Shown here piece after piece: positions 44,606 through 53,089 of a DNA stretch of 64,000 nt; position 1 is the first letter of the stretch, and every line of letters begins with the position of its first letter. The notes below the pieces were generated by a model. That model was not told the origin of the DNA, did not search any database, and saw only the letters and a program-made list of their open reading frames with translations. Source of the DNA: Bacteroidetes bacterium GWF2_41_31. Lineage in GTDB: Bacteria; Bacteroidota; Bacteroidia; Bacteroidales; F082. The translations under genes and the position numbers were made by a program. The stretch is taken from positions 1 through 64,000 of the forward strand of contig MEOL01000033.1 in assembly GCA_001769215.1 (NCBI GenBank), given 5' to 3'.

Positions 44606-45898
44606 TTACACCTCATGATGAGGTTCCGATTTTGTCATTATCACGCCTCCCACATTGATAAATGCATCAAATACAAAGTTGTTCGTTAAATGAAAACCGA
44701 CATCTGCCTTATTCTTTTCTAATTCAGGAAGTGTCCACAAAAGGATGATGCGGTCTTTTTTAACCTTTTCATTTTCGCTGATCGGTTGGCTTAGCATGGC
44801 GTGAACTTCTATCCCGTACCCGGACTTAAATAGTTGAATATCATAAAGTCTTGCATTACCTACCATCCCTTCCACTGTTTTGTCAGGCTTCATGTAAATA
44901 TAAAAGGGGATAGCACCCACCTCTTTATCCAGGCTGGTGTTGTAAAACCTGCCCATGCCTTCCCAGGTTCCGTAAAAGTTTGGATAGCTGTAAAATAGTT
45001 CGGTAAGTTCCCTGTTATATTTTGCCTGGCGGTCTTCTCTGCTCAACATGAAAGAAGCCGCCATAAGCAACAGGATGGGTACAGCCAATAGTGCCTTAAA
45101 CGAGCTTGATAGAACGGATCTGTTATTTGACATCATCTTAAGCCGCTTTTTTGTCCATTCGGCACTAAATCCGCTGGTAATCGGCATGAGGTGGTCTTTT
45201 GACACAGATTCAACAAGAATCTTTTGATAATCAATTAATAGAACCTGGCGATTGATTACAGCCTGATCAGCCAGATATTCATGGTTTAGCCTGATGGCGC
45301 GGTTATGAATGATGAGTATTGGATTAAACCAAAACAAAGCCTGAATAATCTCGGCAAAGATAATGTCAATGGAATGATGCTGTTGAATGTGAACAACCTC
45401 ATGTACAAATAATTCAGTATTGATTTTGCCGGATTCATAGTCATTCTTGTTGACAAAAATTCGTTGTAAAAATGAATAAGGTAGTATGTTGCTTTCTGTC
45501 AGGATGACTTCATAGCCTTCGAATCCAGTTTTTTGATAAACCATAGCCACCAGGTTGATGCGGAATAAATTCCGGATCATACGAAAAATAAAAAGCAATA
45601 GTACAGCTATGTAAATAAGGGAGAGTCCATTTGAAATGATTACCGAATCTTCTAACATGGGGAGTTGTTCAGCTGATTTGGATGTAAGGGGGTGATCACC
45701 GAAAATAATTAAAGAAAAATTGACCGCCGTTGGGAAGTAAACCGGGATTTTAATCATGGGAATGATGACCGAAAAAAATAAAGCAAAAACCAGGTAGTAC
45801 CTGTTAAATCGAAGCATCTTTTCTTTGGCAAGAAAAAAGTAATAATACAGGAAAAGCACCACCTGACACAACATTGCTTTTATGACATATTCAGTCAC
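44606..45898 (-). CDS. BlaR1/MecR1-type M56 membrane metallopeptidase
   Basis: A 430-residue protein. The N-terminal ~290 residues are an M56 peptidase with membrane helices and the zinc motif in LFVHEVVHIQQHH plus FWFNPILI. A final membrane helix (ALLAVPILLLMAASFML) precedes a ~130-residue extracytoplasmic domain that is not a penicillin-binding sensor. The start is GTG 45898, overlapping the repressor stop by eight bases. It should cleave the BlaI-type repressor upon signal. The unusual sensor domain implies an inducer other than a beta-lactam (inference). Confidence 0.9.
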   Translation of the reverse strand: MTEYVIKAMLCQVVLFLYYYFFLAKEKMLRFNRYYLVFALFFSVIIPMIKIPVYFPTAVNFSLIIFGDHPLTSKSAEQLPMLEDSVIISNGLSLIYIAVLLLFIFRMIRNLFRINLVAMVYQKTGFEGYEVILTESNILPYSFLQRIFVNKNDYESGKINTELFVHEVVHIQQHHSIDIIFAEIIQALFWFNPILIIHNRAIRLNHEYLADQAVINRQVLLIDYQKILVESVSKDHLMPITSGFSAEWTKKRLKMMSNNRSVLSSSFKALLAVPILLLMAASFMLSREDRQAKYNRELTELFYSYPNFYGTWEGMGRFYNTSLDKEVGAIPFYIYMKPDKTVEGMVGNARLYDIQLFKSGYGIEVHAMLSQPISENEKVKKDRIILLWTLPELEKNKADVGFHLTNNFVFDAFINVGGVIMTKSEPHHEV

Positions 45899-46271
45899 CT
45901 TGGTTCTTTTTATTATCGATTTGTTGATTTATAATGTCCCTCAAATCCAATAGTTCCTTTTCACTAAGGTTGGTTTCTTTAGCAAAAAAGGAAGCAAACT
46001 GGGATGCAGAATCATTGAAAAACCTTTTTATCAGTCTATTCATGTGAGAAGCAAAGTATTCTGATTTTTTTGTTGTCGGAAAATACTGTCTTCCGTTCGG
46101 ATATTGAGTATAACCAACAACACCCCGGTCGATCATTCTTTTTAACAATGTGGCTACTGTGGTTGTTGCAGGTTTTGGATCAGGAAATTCATTGAGTATA
46201 TCTTTCATAAAAGCTAGGTCCAGCTTCCAGAGGTACTTCATGATTTCTTCTTCAGCTTTAGGCAGTTGCAT
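45891..46271 (-). CDS. BlaI/MecI/CopY-family repressor
   Basis: About 126 residues from ATG 46271 (MQLPKAEEEIMKYLWKL). A winged-helix domain (ATTTVATLLKRMIDRGVVGYTQYPNGRQYFPT) is followed by a C-terminal dimerisation helix (AKETNLSEKELLDLRDIINQQIDN). It represses the operon it heads. The track start at 46328 lies upstream of the predicted transcription start. Translationally coupled to the M56 protease gene. Confidence 0.92.
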   Translation of the reverse strand: MQLPKAEEEIMKYLWKLDLAFMKDILNEFPDPKPATTTVATLLKRMIDRGVVGYTQYPNGRQYFPTTKKSEYFASHMNRLIKRFFNDSASQFASFFAKETNLSEKELLDLRDIINQQIDNKKNQGD

Positions 46272-46291
46272 ATTAATACCGGAATAATTAA

Positions 46292-46328
46292 GCTCTACAA
46301 ATATAGAGCATAACCAGGCAAATGTCAA
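46292..46328 (-). promoter_or_regulatory. Promoter and operator of the blaI-headed operon
   Basis: On the minus strand GCTCTA-N6-TAGAGC (46292-46309) encloses TATATTTG, a full -7 match, with TTG 20 bases upstream (46326-46328). The repressor's likely palindrome thus covers the -7 box, 20 bases before the blaI ATG. Confidence 0.65.
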
Positions 46329-46439
46329 GTAATTTCAATGATTTTTTTACCAGATATGGGAAGATTTAAATAGTGCATCAGTCGGATTTATCAACCTGAA
46401 TTGCGCACGGTAGATGGAAAAGAAGAAGTATCTTCAAAA

Positions 46440-46478
46440 CAAAAACCCCCTGTAAATCATTATTTTCAGGGGGTTTTA
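46440..46478 (-). terminator. Rho-independent terminator of tmRNA
   Basis: On the minus strand CCCCCTGAAA and a complementary TTTACAGGGGG close an AT-rich loop and run into TTTTTG. It lies 23 bases beyond the tmRNA 3' end. Confidence 0.85.
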
Positions 46479-46500
46479 CTTTCGTTTTGGATTGTAAAAG

Positions 46501-46895
46501 TGGAGCTGGAGGGATTCGAACCCTCGTCCAAACAAGGAACAAACTGGCTTTCTACATGCTTAGGTTGTTATTGGTTTTCGAGATCGGAAAGGGAACAAAC
46601 ACCCTGATCCTTACCTTAGCTTCTAAATTTCGTAACGATGATGAAGCAGCATCGAAACTATCCCAAAATTACGTGCGACTCGATATCAGGCCGGAATTAG
46701 GCATCTCCACCTGCGAACCGTCTCGATCCAATGCCTGGCATCGGAATAAAGCTAATCTACTAAACTTCGATTATGCTGCGAGAGCAAAATTGTTTTCGCC
46801 AATTAATAGTTGTGTGACACGGATTAACGAGCTTAATCACAAGGCTCGACATGCTTACCGATCTACTACTCTTGCTGTCAAAACCGGTCAGCCCC
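46501..46895 (-). ncRNA. ssrA: Transfer-messenger RNA (one-piece tmRNA)
   Basis: On the minus strand the gene starts GGGGCTGACCGGTTTTGAC and ends GGTTCGAATCCCTCCAGCTCC-A. These pair as a 7-bp acceptor stem with T-arm; the CCA is not encoded. The tag frame at 46800-46771 reads GENNFALAA then a stop. tmRNA rescues stalled ribosomes and marks the product for proteolysis. ORFs proposed across it are spurious. Confidence 0.97.
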
Positions 46896-46905
46896 AAAAT
46901 GTATG

Positions 46906-47228
46906 AACGTTTCCCTGCAAAGGGAAGGCAAAGATAATACAAACTTTGCTTGACAAAAGCTTTCCTGCAATAATTATGCCCATTTGCCTCTGCAATTATA
47001 CACTCCCCATCAACTCAAACCCAAAAAAATGACTACGCAAACTGAGTTTGAGAATTGTGAAAAAAATAACAACATTGTTTTTGGCTATCATGCACTCTTA
47101 CTGGAAAATATATTTATATTCTTTATAAATTAGCCGGTTACGCTTATTTGCAAACGTTTTAAGCCTTCTAATTCAACAGTTCTTCGTATTTTCGTGCACC
47201 AATATTTATATAGATAAATCCTAAAGAT
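46906..47228. other. Intergenic region with tmRNA promoter
   Basis: A minus-strand TATCTTTG (46929-46936) with TTTG 17 bases upstream fits a promoter for ssrA. The rest is AT-rich DNA that should drive the oxidoreductase operon on the plus strand, but I cannot place that promoter. Confidence 0.5.
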
Positions 47229-47459
47229 ATGGCAAGAGTTAAAGGAGCAATAGTTGTTGATGAAGAGGGTTGCAAAGGTTGTGGAGTATGTGTTCCGGCC
47301 TGTCCAACCGATGTCATTCTATTGGCAGAAAAGGTAAATGGCAAAGGCTATCATTATGCCTACATGGAAAACCCGGATGTATGTACCGGATGTAGCAATT
47401 GTGCCATTGTTTGTCCCGATGGGGTCATTACGGTTTATCGTGCAAAAGTAACAGCATAA
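47229..47459 (+). CDS. 2-oxoacid:ferredoxin oxidoreductase, ferredoxin-like delta subunit
   Basis: A 76-residue protein with two 4Fe-4S motifs, CKGCGVCVPACP and CTGCSNCAIVCP. It carries electrons from the catalytic subunits encoded directly downstream. First gene of a four-gene operon. No histidine or extra domain. Confidence 0.93.
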   Translation: MARVKGAIVVDEEGCKGCGVCVPACPTDVILLAEKVNGKGYHYAYMENPDVCTGCSNCAIVCPDGVITVYRAKVTA

Positions 47460-47478
47460 ACGATTAAAAATTTTTAAC

Positions 47479-48564
47479 ATGGGCGAATTAAAACTGATGA
47501 AGGGCAACGAAGCATTGGCTGAGGCCGCGATCCGCGCGGGCGTTGATGGTTATTTCGGATACCCTATCACACCTCAGTCAGAGGTGATAGAATACTTAAT
47601 GGCAGAGAAACCCTACGAACGTACCGGCATGGTTGTATTACAAGCCGAGAGTGAGGTGGCCTCAATCAATATGTTATATGGTGGCGGTGGAACTGGGAAA
47701 AAAGTAATGACTTCTTCTTCCAGCCCCGGCATCAGCCTGATGCAAGAGGGATTATCGTACCTGGCAGGGGCGGAAATTCCCTGCGTGGTAGCCAACGTGG
47801 TACGCGGCGGCCCGGGTTTGGGTGATATCCAACCTGCACAAAGCGATTATTTCCAATCGGTGAAGGGTGGCGGTCATGGAGACTACCGGCTTATCGTTTT
47901 AGCCCCTGCCTCCGTTCAGGAAATGTCGGATTTTGTTCCCCTCGCCTTCGATCTGGCTTTCAAATACCGGACACCGGCCTTAATTATTTCCGATGGACTT
48001 ATCGGTCAGATGATGGAGAAGGTAGAACTCTTCGATCAAATACCGCGTTTAACAGATGAAGAAGTAATAAAACGCCATCCCTGGGCCACCAATGGAAAAC
48101 CGGTGGGAGGGGAGCGAAGGATTCTCACCTCACTCGATCTGGATCCGCATAGACTCGAAAGTCACAACTGGCATCTTCAGGCAAAATACAAAACCATTGA
48201 AGAGAATGAAGTACGCTTCGAAATGCTACACTGTGAGGATGCAGAATATGTTATTGTAGCTTATGGCTCAAGTGCACGCATCGCACAAAAATCAATCCAG
48301 TTGGCCCGCGAAAAAGGCATCAAAGTCGGATTGCTACGTCCCATTACTCTGTGGCCTTTCCCCAAAAAACCAATCGATGAGCTAACCAAAAGTGGAATCA
48401 AAGGATTTTTGTCGGTGGAGATGAGCGCCGGTCAAATGATTGAGGATGTGAAACTTGTTGTTGAAGGTCGTACCAAAGTAGAGCATTTTGGCCGTTACGG
48501 AGGTGTTATTCACTCACCGGAGCAGGTATTGGAAGCATTAGAGCAAAAAATAATAGGAGGATAA
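47479..48564 (+). CDS. 2-oxoacid:ferredoxin oxidoreductase, alpha subunit (VorB-like)
   Basis: A 361-residue alpha subunit: pyrimidine-binding N-terminal domain (GVDGYFGYPITPQSEVIEYL, AESEVASINMLYGGGGTGKKVMTSSSSPGISLMQEG) and C-terminal transketolase-like domain. With beta and gamma it oxidatively decarboxylates 2-oxoacids to acyl-CoA, reducing ferredoxin. The separate-subunit build and sequence style resemble the branched-chain (VOR) or 2-oxoglutarate (KOR) branches. Exact substrate cannot be told from motifs. It lies 19 bp after the ferredoxin gene. Confidence 0.9.
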   Translation: MGELKLMKGNEALAEAAIRAGVDGYFGYPITPQSEVIEYLMAEKPYERTGMVVLQAESEVASINMLYGGGGTGKKVMTSSSSPGISLMQEGLSYLAGAEIPCVVANVVRGGPGLGDIQPAQSDYFQSVKGGGHGDYRLIVLAPASVQEMSDFVPLAFDLAFKYRTPALIISDGLIGQMMEKVELFDQIPRLTDEEVIKRHPWATNGKPVGGERRILTSLDLDPHRLESHNWHLQAKYKTIEENEVRFEMLHCEDAEYVIVAYGSSARIAQKSIQLAREKGIKVGLLRPITLWPFPKKPIDELTKSGIKGFLSVEMSAGQMIEDVKLVVEGRTKVEHFGRYGGVIHSPEQVLEALEQKIIGG

Positions 48565-48567
48565 ACC

Positions 48568-49359
48568 ATGTCAGAAATCACCTTACAAGATATTATTAAA
48601 CCCGAAAATCTGGTTTATAAAAAAACCAGCCTGATGACCAATAAAGCACTCAGTTATTGTCCGGGTTGTGGCCATGGCACTACTCACCGGTTGATTATGG
48701 AAGTGATCGAAGAATTGGGGAAGGAAAATGAGACCATCGGCGTAGCACCGGTGGGTTGTTCAGTTTTGGCTTACGAATTTATGAATGTGGATATGCAGGA
48801 AGCAGCTCACGGACGTGCACCTGCTTTGGCTACTGCCATTAAAAGACTCTGGCCCGGGAAAGTGGTTTTCACCTACCAGGGTGATGGAGACCTGGCTGCC
48901 ATCGGCACCGCTGAAACCATTCACGCCTGTAACCGGGGAGAAAAAATCGTGATGGTGTTCATCAACAACGGGATCTACGGAATGACCGGCGGACAAATGG
49001 CTCCGACCACCTTGCCAGGAATGAAAACAGCCACTTCACCTTACGGCAGAGACGTTGCAACCATGGGCAATCCGCTGAAAATGACCGAACTGGTGGCCAC
49101 ATTGCCGGGTACTTATTATGTTACTCGCCAGTCGGTACAAACCCCTGCTGCCGTTCGCAAAGCAAAAAAAGCCATCAAAAAAGCTTTTCAAAACCAACTG
49201 GATGACAAACCTGGCGTTTCGTTTATAGAGGTTGTTTCAAACTGTAATTCCGGTTGGAAAATGGAACCCGTTCAGTCGAACATTTGGATGGAGGAAAACA
49301 TGTTTCCATTTTATCAAATTGGCGACATTAAGGTGGACGGAAAACTTGTAGACAGGTAG
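48568..49359 (+). CDS. 2-oxoacid:ferredoxin oxidoreductase, beta subunit (TPP-binding)
   Basis: A 263-residue thiamine-diphosphate subunit. CPGCGHGTTHRL begins the domain; the TPP/Mg motif is in TYQGDGDLAAIGTAETIHACNRGEKIVMVFINNGIYGMTGGQ. Forms the active centre with the alpha subunit. Three bases separate it from the alpha stop. Confidence 0.94.
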   Translation: MSEITLQDIIKPENLVYKKTSLMTNKALSYCPGCGHGTTHRLIMEVIEELGKENETIGVAPVGCSVLAYEFMNVDMQEAAHGRAPALATAIKRLWPGKVVFTYQGDGDLAAIGTAETIHACNRGEKIVMVFINNGIYGMTGGQMAPTTLPGMKTATSPYGRDVATMGNPLKMTELVATLPGTYYVTRQSVQTPAAVRKAKKAIKKAFQNQLDDKPGVSFIEVVSNCNSGWKMEPVQSNIWMEENMFPFYQIGDIKVDGKLVDR

Positions 49360-49382
49360 AATTAATTAAAAATCTCAAGAAA

Positions 49383-49925
49383 ATGACAGAAGAAATCATC
49401 ATAGCAGGATTCGGTGGACAAGGTGTTCTTTCCATGGGGAAAATTCTGGCCTATTCAGGTATCATGCAGGACCAGGAAGTGAGTTGGTTGCCATCGTATG
49501 GCCCTGAGATGCGAGGAGGAACCGCCAACGTGACCGTTATCGTAAGCGATGAACGAATTAGTTCCCCTACACTAACAGCTTTCGATACAGCCATTATCCT
49601 CAATCAGCAATCCATGGATAAATTTGAGCATTCGGTAAAGCCCGGGGGCGTACTTTTGTACGATCCCAATGGAATTATTCACCATCCAAAGCGTAAAGAC
49701 ATAACCATTTATGAAGTGAAGGCCGCGAAGTTAGCAGCCGAAATGGGAAATACCAAAATATTTAACATGGTCGTTCTGGGTGCCTATATGAAAATAAAGC
49801 CCATCGTAAAGCTTGAAAATGTGATTAAAGGATTGAAGAAATCACTGCCGGAGAGGTATCATAAACTCATCCCTCTGAATGAAGATGCCATTACAATGGG
49901 GATGAATAACGTGACAAAAATTTAA
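49383..49925 (+). CDS. 2-oxoacid:ferredoxin oxidoreductase, gamma subunit
   Basis: A 180-residue gamma subunit with the hallmark IAGFGGQGVLSMGKILAYSGI and SYGPEMRGGTANVTVIVSD. It binds CoA in the complex. Last gene of the operon, ended by the hairpin at 49980. Confidence 0.94.
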   Translation: MTEEIIIAGFGGQGVLSMGKILAYSGIMQDQEVSWLPSYGPEMRGGTANVTVIVSDERISSPTLTAFDTAIILNQQSMDKFEHSVKPGGVLLYDPNGIIHHPKRKDITIYEVKAAKLAAEMGNTKIFNMVVLGAYMKIKPIVKLENVIKGLKKSLPERYHKLIPLNEDAITMGMNNVTKI

Positions 49926-49979
49926 TTCAACACATTGTTCGTCCTGTTTTGTTGAAATGCTTGGTAAATAAATTGTAAC

Positions 49980-50013
49980 AATCAGGTCATTTTTTTTAGT
50001 GACCTGATTTTTG
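49980..50013 (+). terminator. Terminator of the oxidoreductase operon
   Basis: AATCAGGTCA pairs exactly with TGACCTGATT around a T-rich 10-base loop, followed by TTTTG. It lies 55 bases after the gamma stop. Confidence 0.85.
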
Positions 50014-50027
50014 TATGATTATTCTTG

Positions 50028-50035
50028 TATATTTG
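50028..50035 (+). promoter_or_regulatory. Candidate cspA promoter, -7 box
   Basis: TATATTTG matches TAnnTTTG 28 bases before the start codon. It follows directly on the oxidoreductase terminator. Confidence 0.5.
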
Positions 50036-50063
50036 CGCTAATTTTAATTTCAATAATACGCAT

Positions 50064-50255
50064 ATGAATACTGGAAAAGTGAAATTCTTTAACACTTCCA
50101 AAGGATTTGGTTTCATCATTGATGACGAAACCGGAAAAGAACATTTTGTTCACGTCTCTGGATTAATCGACAACATCCAAGACGACGATTTGGTAACGTT
50201 TGAATTGAAGGAAGGAAAGAAAGGCTTGATGGCGGCTGACGTCAGAAGAGCTTAA
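50064..50255 (+). CDS. Cold-shock domain protein (CspA family)
   Basis: A 63-residue cold-shock protein from ATG 50064 (MNTGKVKFFNTSKGFGFI). RNP1 (KGFGFI) and RNP2 (HFVHVSGL, in place of the usual VFVH) are visible. It binds single-stranded RNA and helps translation. The longer ORF from 50025 would start within the promoter. TATATTTG at 50028-50035 is a fitting -7 box. Confidence 0.94.
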   Translation: MNTGKVKFFNTSKGFGFIIDDETGKEHFVHVSGLIDNIQDDDLVTFELKEGKKGLMAADVRRA

Positions 50256-50282
50256 TACCATACCCGATAATCAAAATGACTT

Positions 50283-50310
50283 AGTCCCGCATCATGCGGG
50301 ACTTTTTTTA
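50283..50310 (+). terminator. Rho-independent terminator of the cold-shock gene
   Basis: AGTCCCGC-ATCAT-GCGGGACT followed by seven Ts: an 8-bp perfect stem and a clear U-tract, 28 bases after the stop. Confidence 0.95.
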
Positions 50311-50336
50311 TGACATGTAATTTTGTAAGTTGCTGG

Positions 50337-50786
50337 TTATTTTAGTAATCCATCCCCGAAATCAGCAGTCCAATCCACGATCTTCTGACGGTCTTCATCG
50401 CTTAAGCGGGCCTTTGGATGCAGGGGAGGATAAATTTTCATGGGCATTTCGCCTTCACCTACTTCATCACCGATTTCACCAAGCAACTTTAACTTTTTAG
50501 TACCTTCAAGACTTTCCCATTCCGAGAAATTAAGGTGCTCCCTGGCTTCCCGGATATCCCGGTTAAGTAAATAAGAAACAGGTGCTACGTATGCATACCA
50601 TGGAAACTGGCTTTCGTTTGAATGACAATCATAACATGCGTTTCGTAACATAGTGGCAACTTCAACTGGAATTTGATTGTTTACCAGAAGGTCATCGGGA
50701 TTTTTAAAACTTGTTTCAGGTCGGTTTGATGGAATAACTTGTAAAACAATTACAATGATTAGAATGATCCAAAGTGCCTTTTTCAT
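50337..50786 (-). CDS. Haem-binding domain protein (c-type haem)
   Basis: A 149-residue protein with an N-terminal membrane anchor or signal (ALWIILIIVIVLQVI), one haem motif CYDCHSNES and a downstream methionine in GEMPMKIYPPLHPKARLSDEDRQKIVDW as likely axial ligand. This matches the small Bacteroidota haem-binding family (PF14376 type). It is periplasmic and may pass electrons. It stands alone. Confidence 0.88.
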   Translation of the reverse strand: MKKALWIILIIVIVLQVIPSNRPETSFKNPDDLLVNNQIPVEVATMLRNACYDCHSNESQFPWYAYVAPVSYLLNRDIREAREHLNFSEWESLEGTKKLKLLGEIGDEVGEGEMPMKIYPPLHPKARLSDEDRQKIVDWTADFGDGLLK

Positions 50787-51025
50787 TTTAGGAGTGTTAG
50801 TTTAAATTATTATCAATGAAGTTATTGCTAGCAAAGGTAAGTAGATTTTCTGATGATTAAGCTCTTTCGTATCCAATTTTAAACCTAAATGACCTTTTTT
50901 TGCATTCTCCTGATAGTCAAAAAGGTGACACGAAAAGTACTTTTTAAATTCGTTCTAAATACTTGTTTTACTGCAATTAAAGCGTTAAAATCACTAGTTT
51001 TGTAGCCTGGCTTAATAAATAAATA

Positions 51026-53083
51026 ATGGTCAATATACAGCTAACACATCCTCAAAGCATTGTAGTAATTGGGGGATCGAATGATATCCAGAAACCGGGC
51101 GGGAAAATTCTTAAAAACCTGATCGATGGAAATTTTTTGGGTCACCTCATGGTGCTTAATCCAAAAGAAGATCAGGTTCAGGGAATTAGAAGTTATAAGA
51201 CCCCAAAGGAATTACCGGAAGTTGATTTGGCCATCATCGCCATTGCCGCAAAATATACCCCTGAATTGGTCGAGTTTCTCACAGAAAACAAAAATACAAG
51301 GGCTTTTATTATTTTGTCTGCCGGTTATAGTGAAGAGGGTCATGAAGGAAAACTCCTTGAAGATCGTGTGGTTGCTGCCATAAACAAAGTGAATGGAGCC
51401 CTGATCGGGCCAAACTGTGTGGGTATATTAACGCCTCAGCACCAAAGTATCTTTACCATGCCCATTCCCAGGTTGTCGCCCAAAGGATGCGACTTTATCA
51501 GCGGATCGGGCGCTACCGCTTGCTTTATCATGGAAGCAGGAATCCCCAACGGTTTGCAATTCGCCAATGTATATTCGGTTGGAAATTCTGCTCAACTGGG
51601 AGTAGAGGACATCTTACAACACATGGACGAACATTTCAATGCCGAAACAGATTCTCATGTTAAATTACTCTATCTCGAAAACATTGATAAACCTGATTTA
51701 TTACTCAAACATGCGGCATCACTTATCAAAAAAGGATGTCGGATAGCAGCCATCAAGGCAGGATCTTCGGATGCAGGAAGCCGGGCAGCTTCCTCGCACA
51801 CGGGTGCCCTGGCCAGCCCCGATGATGCCGTGGACGCGTTGTTTAGAAAAGCGGGTATCGTTCGGTGTTTTGGCCGGGAGGACCTGATCAGTGTGGCTTC
51901 GGTTTTCATGTACCCCGAGCTTAAAGGAAAAAATATAGCCATCATCACCCACGCCGGGGGACCCGCTGTTATGTTGACGGATTCGCTTTCGCACGGAGGG
52001 TTGGAGGTCCCTGCCATTACCGGCTCCAAAGCTGAAAAATTGAAAAGCCAGCTATTTCCGGGCTCTTCAGTTAACAATCCAATCGATTTTTTGGCCACAG
52101 GAACTGCCGAACAGCTTGGAATCATTATCGATGCTGTAGCCCATGATTTTCCTCACATCGACGCGATGATTGTCATTTTTGGAACACCCGGATTAGCGCC
52201 TATTTACAATGTGTATTCTTTGTTACTAGATAAAATGAAGACCTCTCACAAGCCTATTTATCCGGTATTGCCTTCGGTATTGACGGCAGCTTCCGAGGTA
52301 AAAGCCTTTGTTGATGGTGGAGGTGTATTTTTTCCTGATGAAGTGATACTGGCCAATGCTCTGACCAGAGCCTATTACGCTCCAAAACCTAATACTTCGC
52401 AACCAAATAACTATCATGTAGATAAAGCCACCATCCGAAAAGTAATCCTTCAGGCTGAAAACGGATATCTTTCTCCTGAAAACGTGCAACAATTGCTTGA
52501 TGCGGCTGGAATTTCCAGAGCCATCGAAAAAGTTGTTTGCACACCTGAAGACTTAACTGTTGCCGTTGAGGAAGTCGGTTTTCCATTGGTAATGAAAGTA
52601 GTAGGCCCTGTTCATAAATCTGACGTAGGCGGTGTGACACTCAATATTCAATCTCTGGAAAAGGCCATGGTTGAAATGGACAGGATGATGAAAATTGGGG
52701 AGGCAACCGCTGTGTTGTTACAACCCATGCTAAGTGGAACTGAGCTGTTTGCGGGAGTGAAAAAACAAGATAAATTTGGTCACATGATCTTATTTGGCCT
52801 TGGCGGGATTTTCATCGAAGTGCTCAAAGACGTTCAAAGCCTCCTGGCTCCCATTACTGAAAGTGAAGTGATGGATGCCATGAAAAAGTTACGTGCCTAT
52901 AAACTCATCCAGGGCACAAGAGGAAAAGCCGGGGTTAATGCTGAATTATTTGCACAAGCGGTAGCAAAACTATCTGCTCTGGTGGGGGTAGCCCCTGAAA
53001 TTGTAGAATTGGACCTGAATCCTTTGCTTGGAACCCCAACTGGAGTGGTGGCTGTGGATGCACGGATACGCATCGAAAAGTAA
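51026..53083 (+). CDS. ADP-forming acyl-CoA synthetase, fused alpha-beta (Acd type)
   Basis: A 685-residue protein. The CoA-binding domain (SIVVIGGSNDIQKPGGKILKNL) and succinyl-CoA-ligase-like flavodoxin domains (IGPNCVGILTP; phosphohistidine region ASSHTGALASPDDAV) occupy ~1-450. An ATP-grasp domain (GFPLVMKVVGPVHKSDVGGV, ATAVLLQPMLSGTELFAGVKKQDKFGHMILFGLGGI) fills the end. It turns acyl-CoA, ADP and phosphate into acid, CoA and ATP. Near the oxidoreductase genes it would gain ATP from the acyl-CoA they make. The next gene starts 6 bp downstream. Confidence 0.93.
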   Translation: MVNIQLTHPQSIVVIGGSNDIQKPGGKILKNLIDGNFLGHLMVLNPKEDQVQGIRSYKTPKELPEVDLAIIAIAAKYTPELVEFLTENKNTRAFIILSAGYSEEGHEGKLLEDRVVAAINKVNGALIGPNCVGILTPQHQSIFTMPIPRLSPKGCDFISGSGATACFIMEAGIPNGLQFANVYSVGNSAQLGVEDILQHMDEHFNAETDSHVKLLYLENIDKPDLLLKHAASLIKKGCRIAAIKAGSSDAGSRAASSHTGALASPDDAVDALFRKAGIVRCFGREDLISVASVFMYPELKGKNIAIITHAGGPAVMLTDSLSHGGLEVPAITGSKAEKLKSQLFPGSSVNNPIDFLATGTAEQLGIIIDAVAHDFPHIDAMIVIFGTPGLAPIYNVYSLLLDKMKTSHKPIYPVLPSVLTAASEVKAFVDGGGVFFPDEVILANALTRAYYAPKPNTSQPNNYHVDKATIRKVILQAENGYLSPENVQQLLDAAGISRAIEKVVCTPEDLTVAVEEVGFPLVMKVVGPVHKSDVGGVTLNIQSLEKAMVEMDRMMKIGEATAVLLQPMLSGTELFAGVKKQDKFGHMILFGLGGIFIEVLKDVQSLLAPITESEVMDAMKKLRAYKLIQGTRGKAGVNAELFAQAVAKLSALVGVAPEIVELDLNPLLGTPTGVVAVDARIRIEK

Positions 53084-53089
53084 ACTGGT

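Noticed and set aside
44606-46271. Beta-lactam resistance switch
   Set aside because: No beta-lactamase or PBP gene is present and the protease lacks a penicillin-binding sensor domain, so I call only the regulatory family.
46401-46942. Protein ORFs (68, 139 and 60 residues) at the tmRNA locus
   Set aside because: The region is fully explained by ssrA, its promoter and its terminator.
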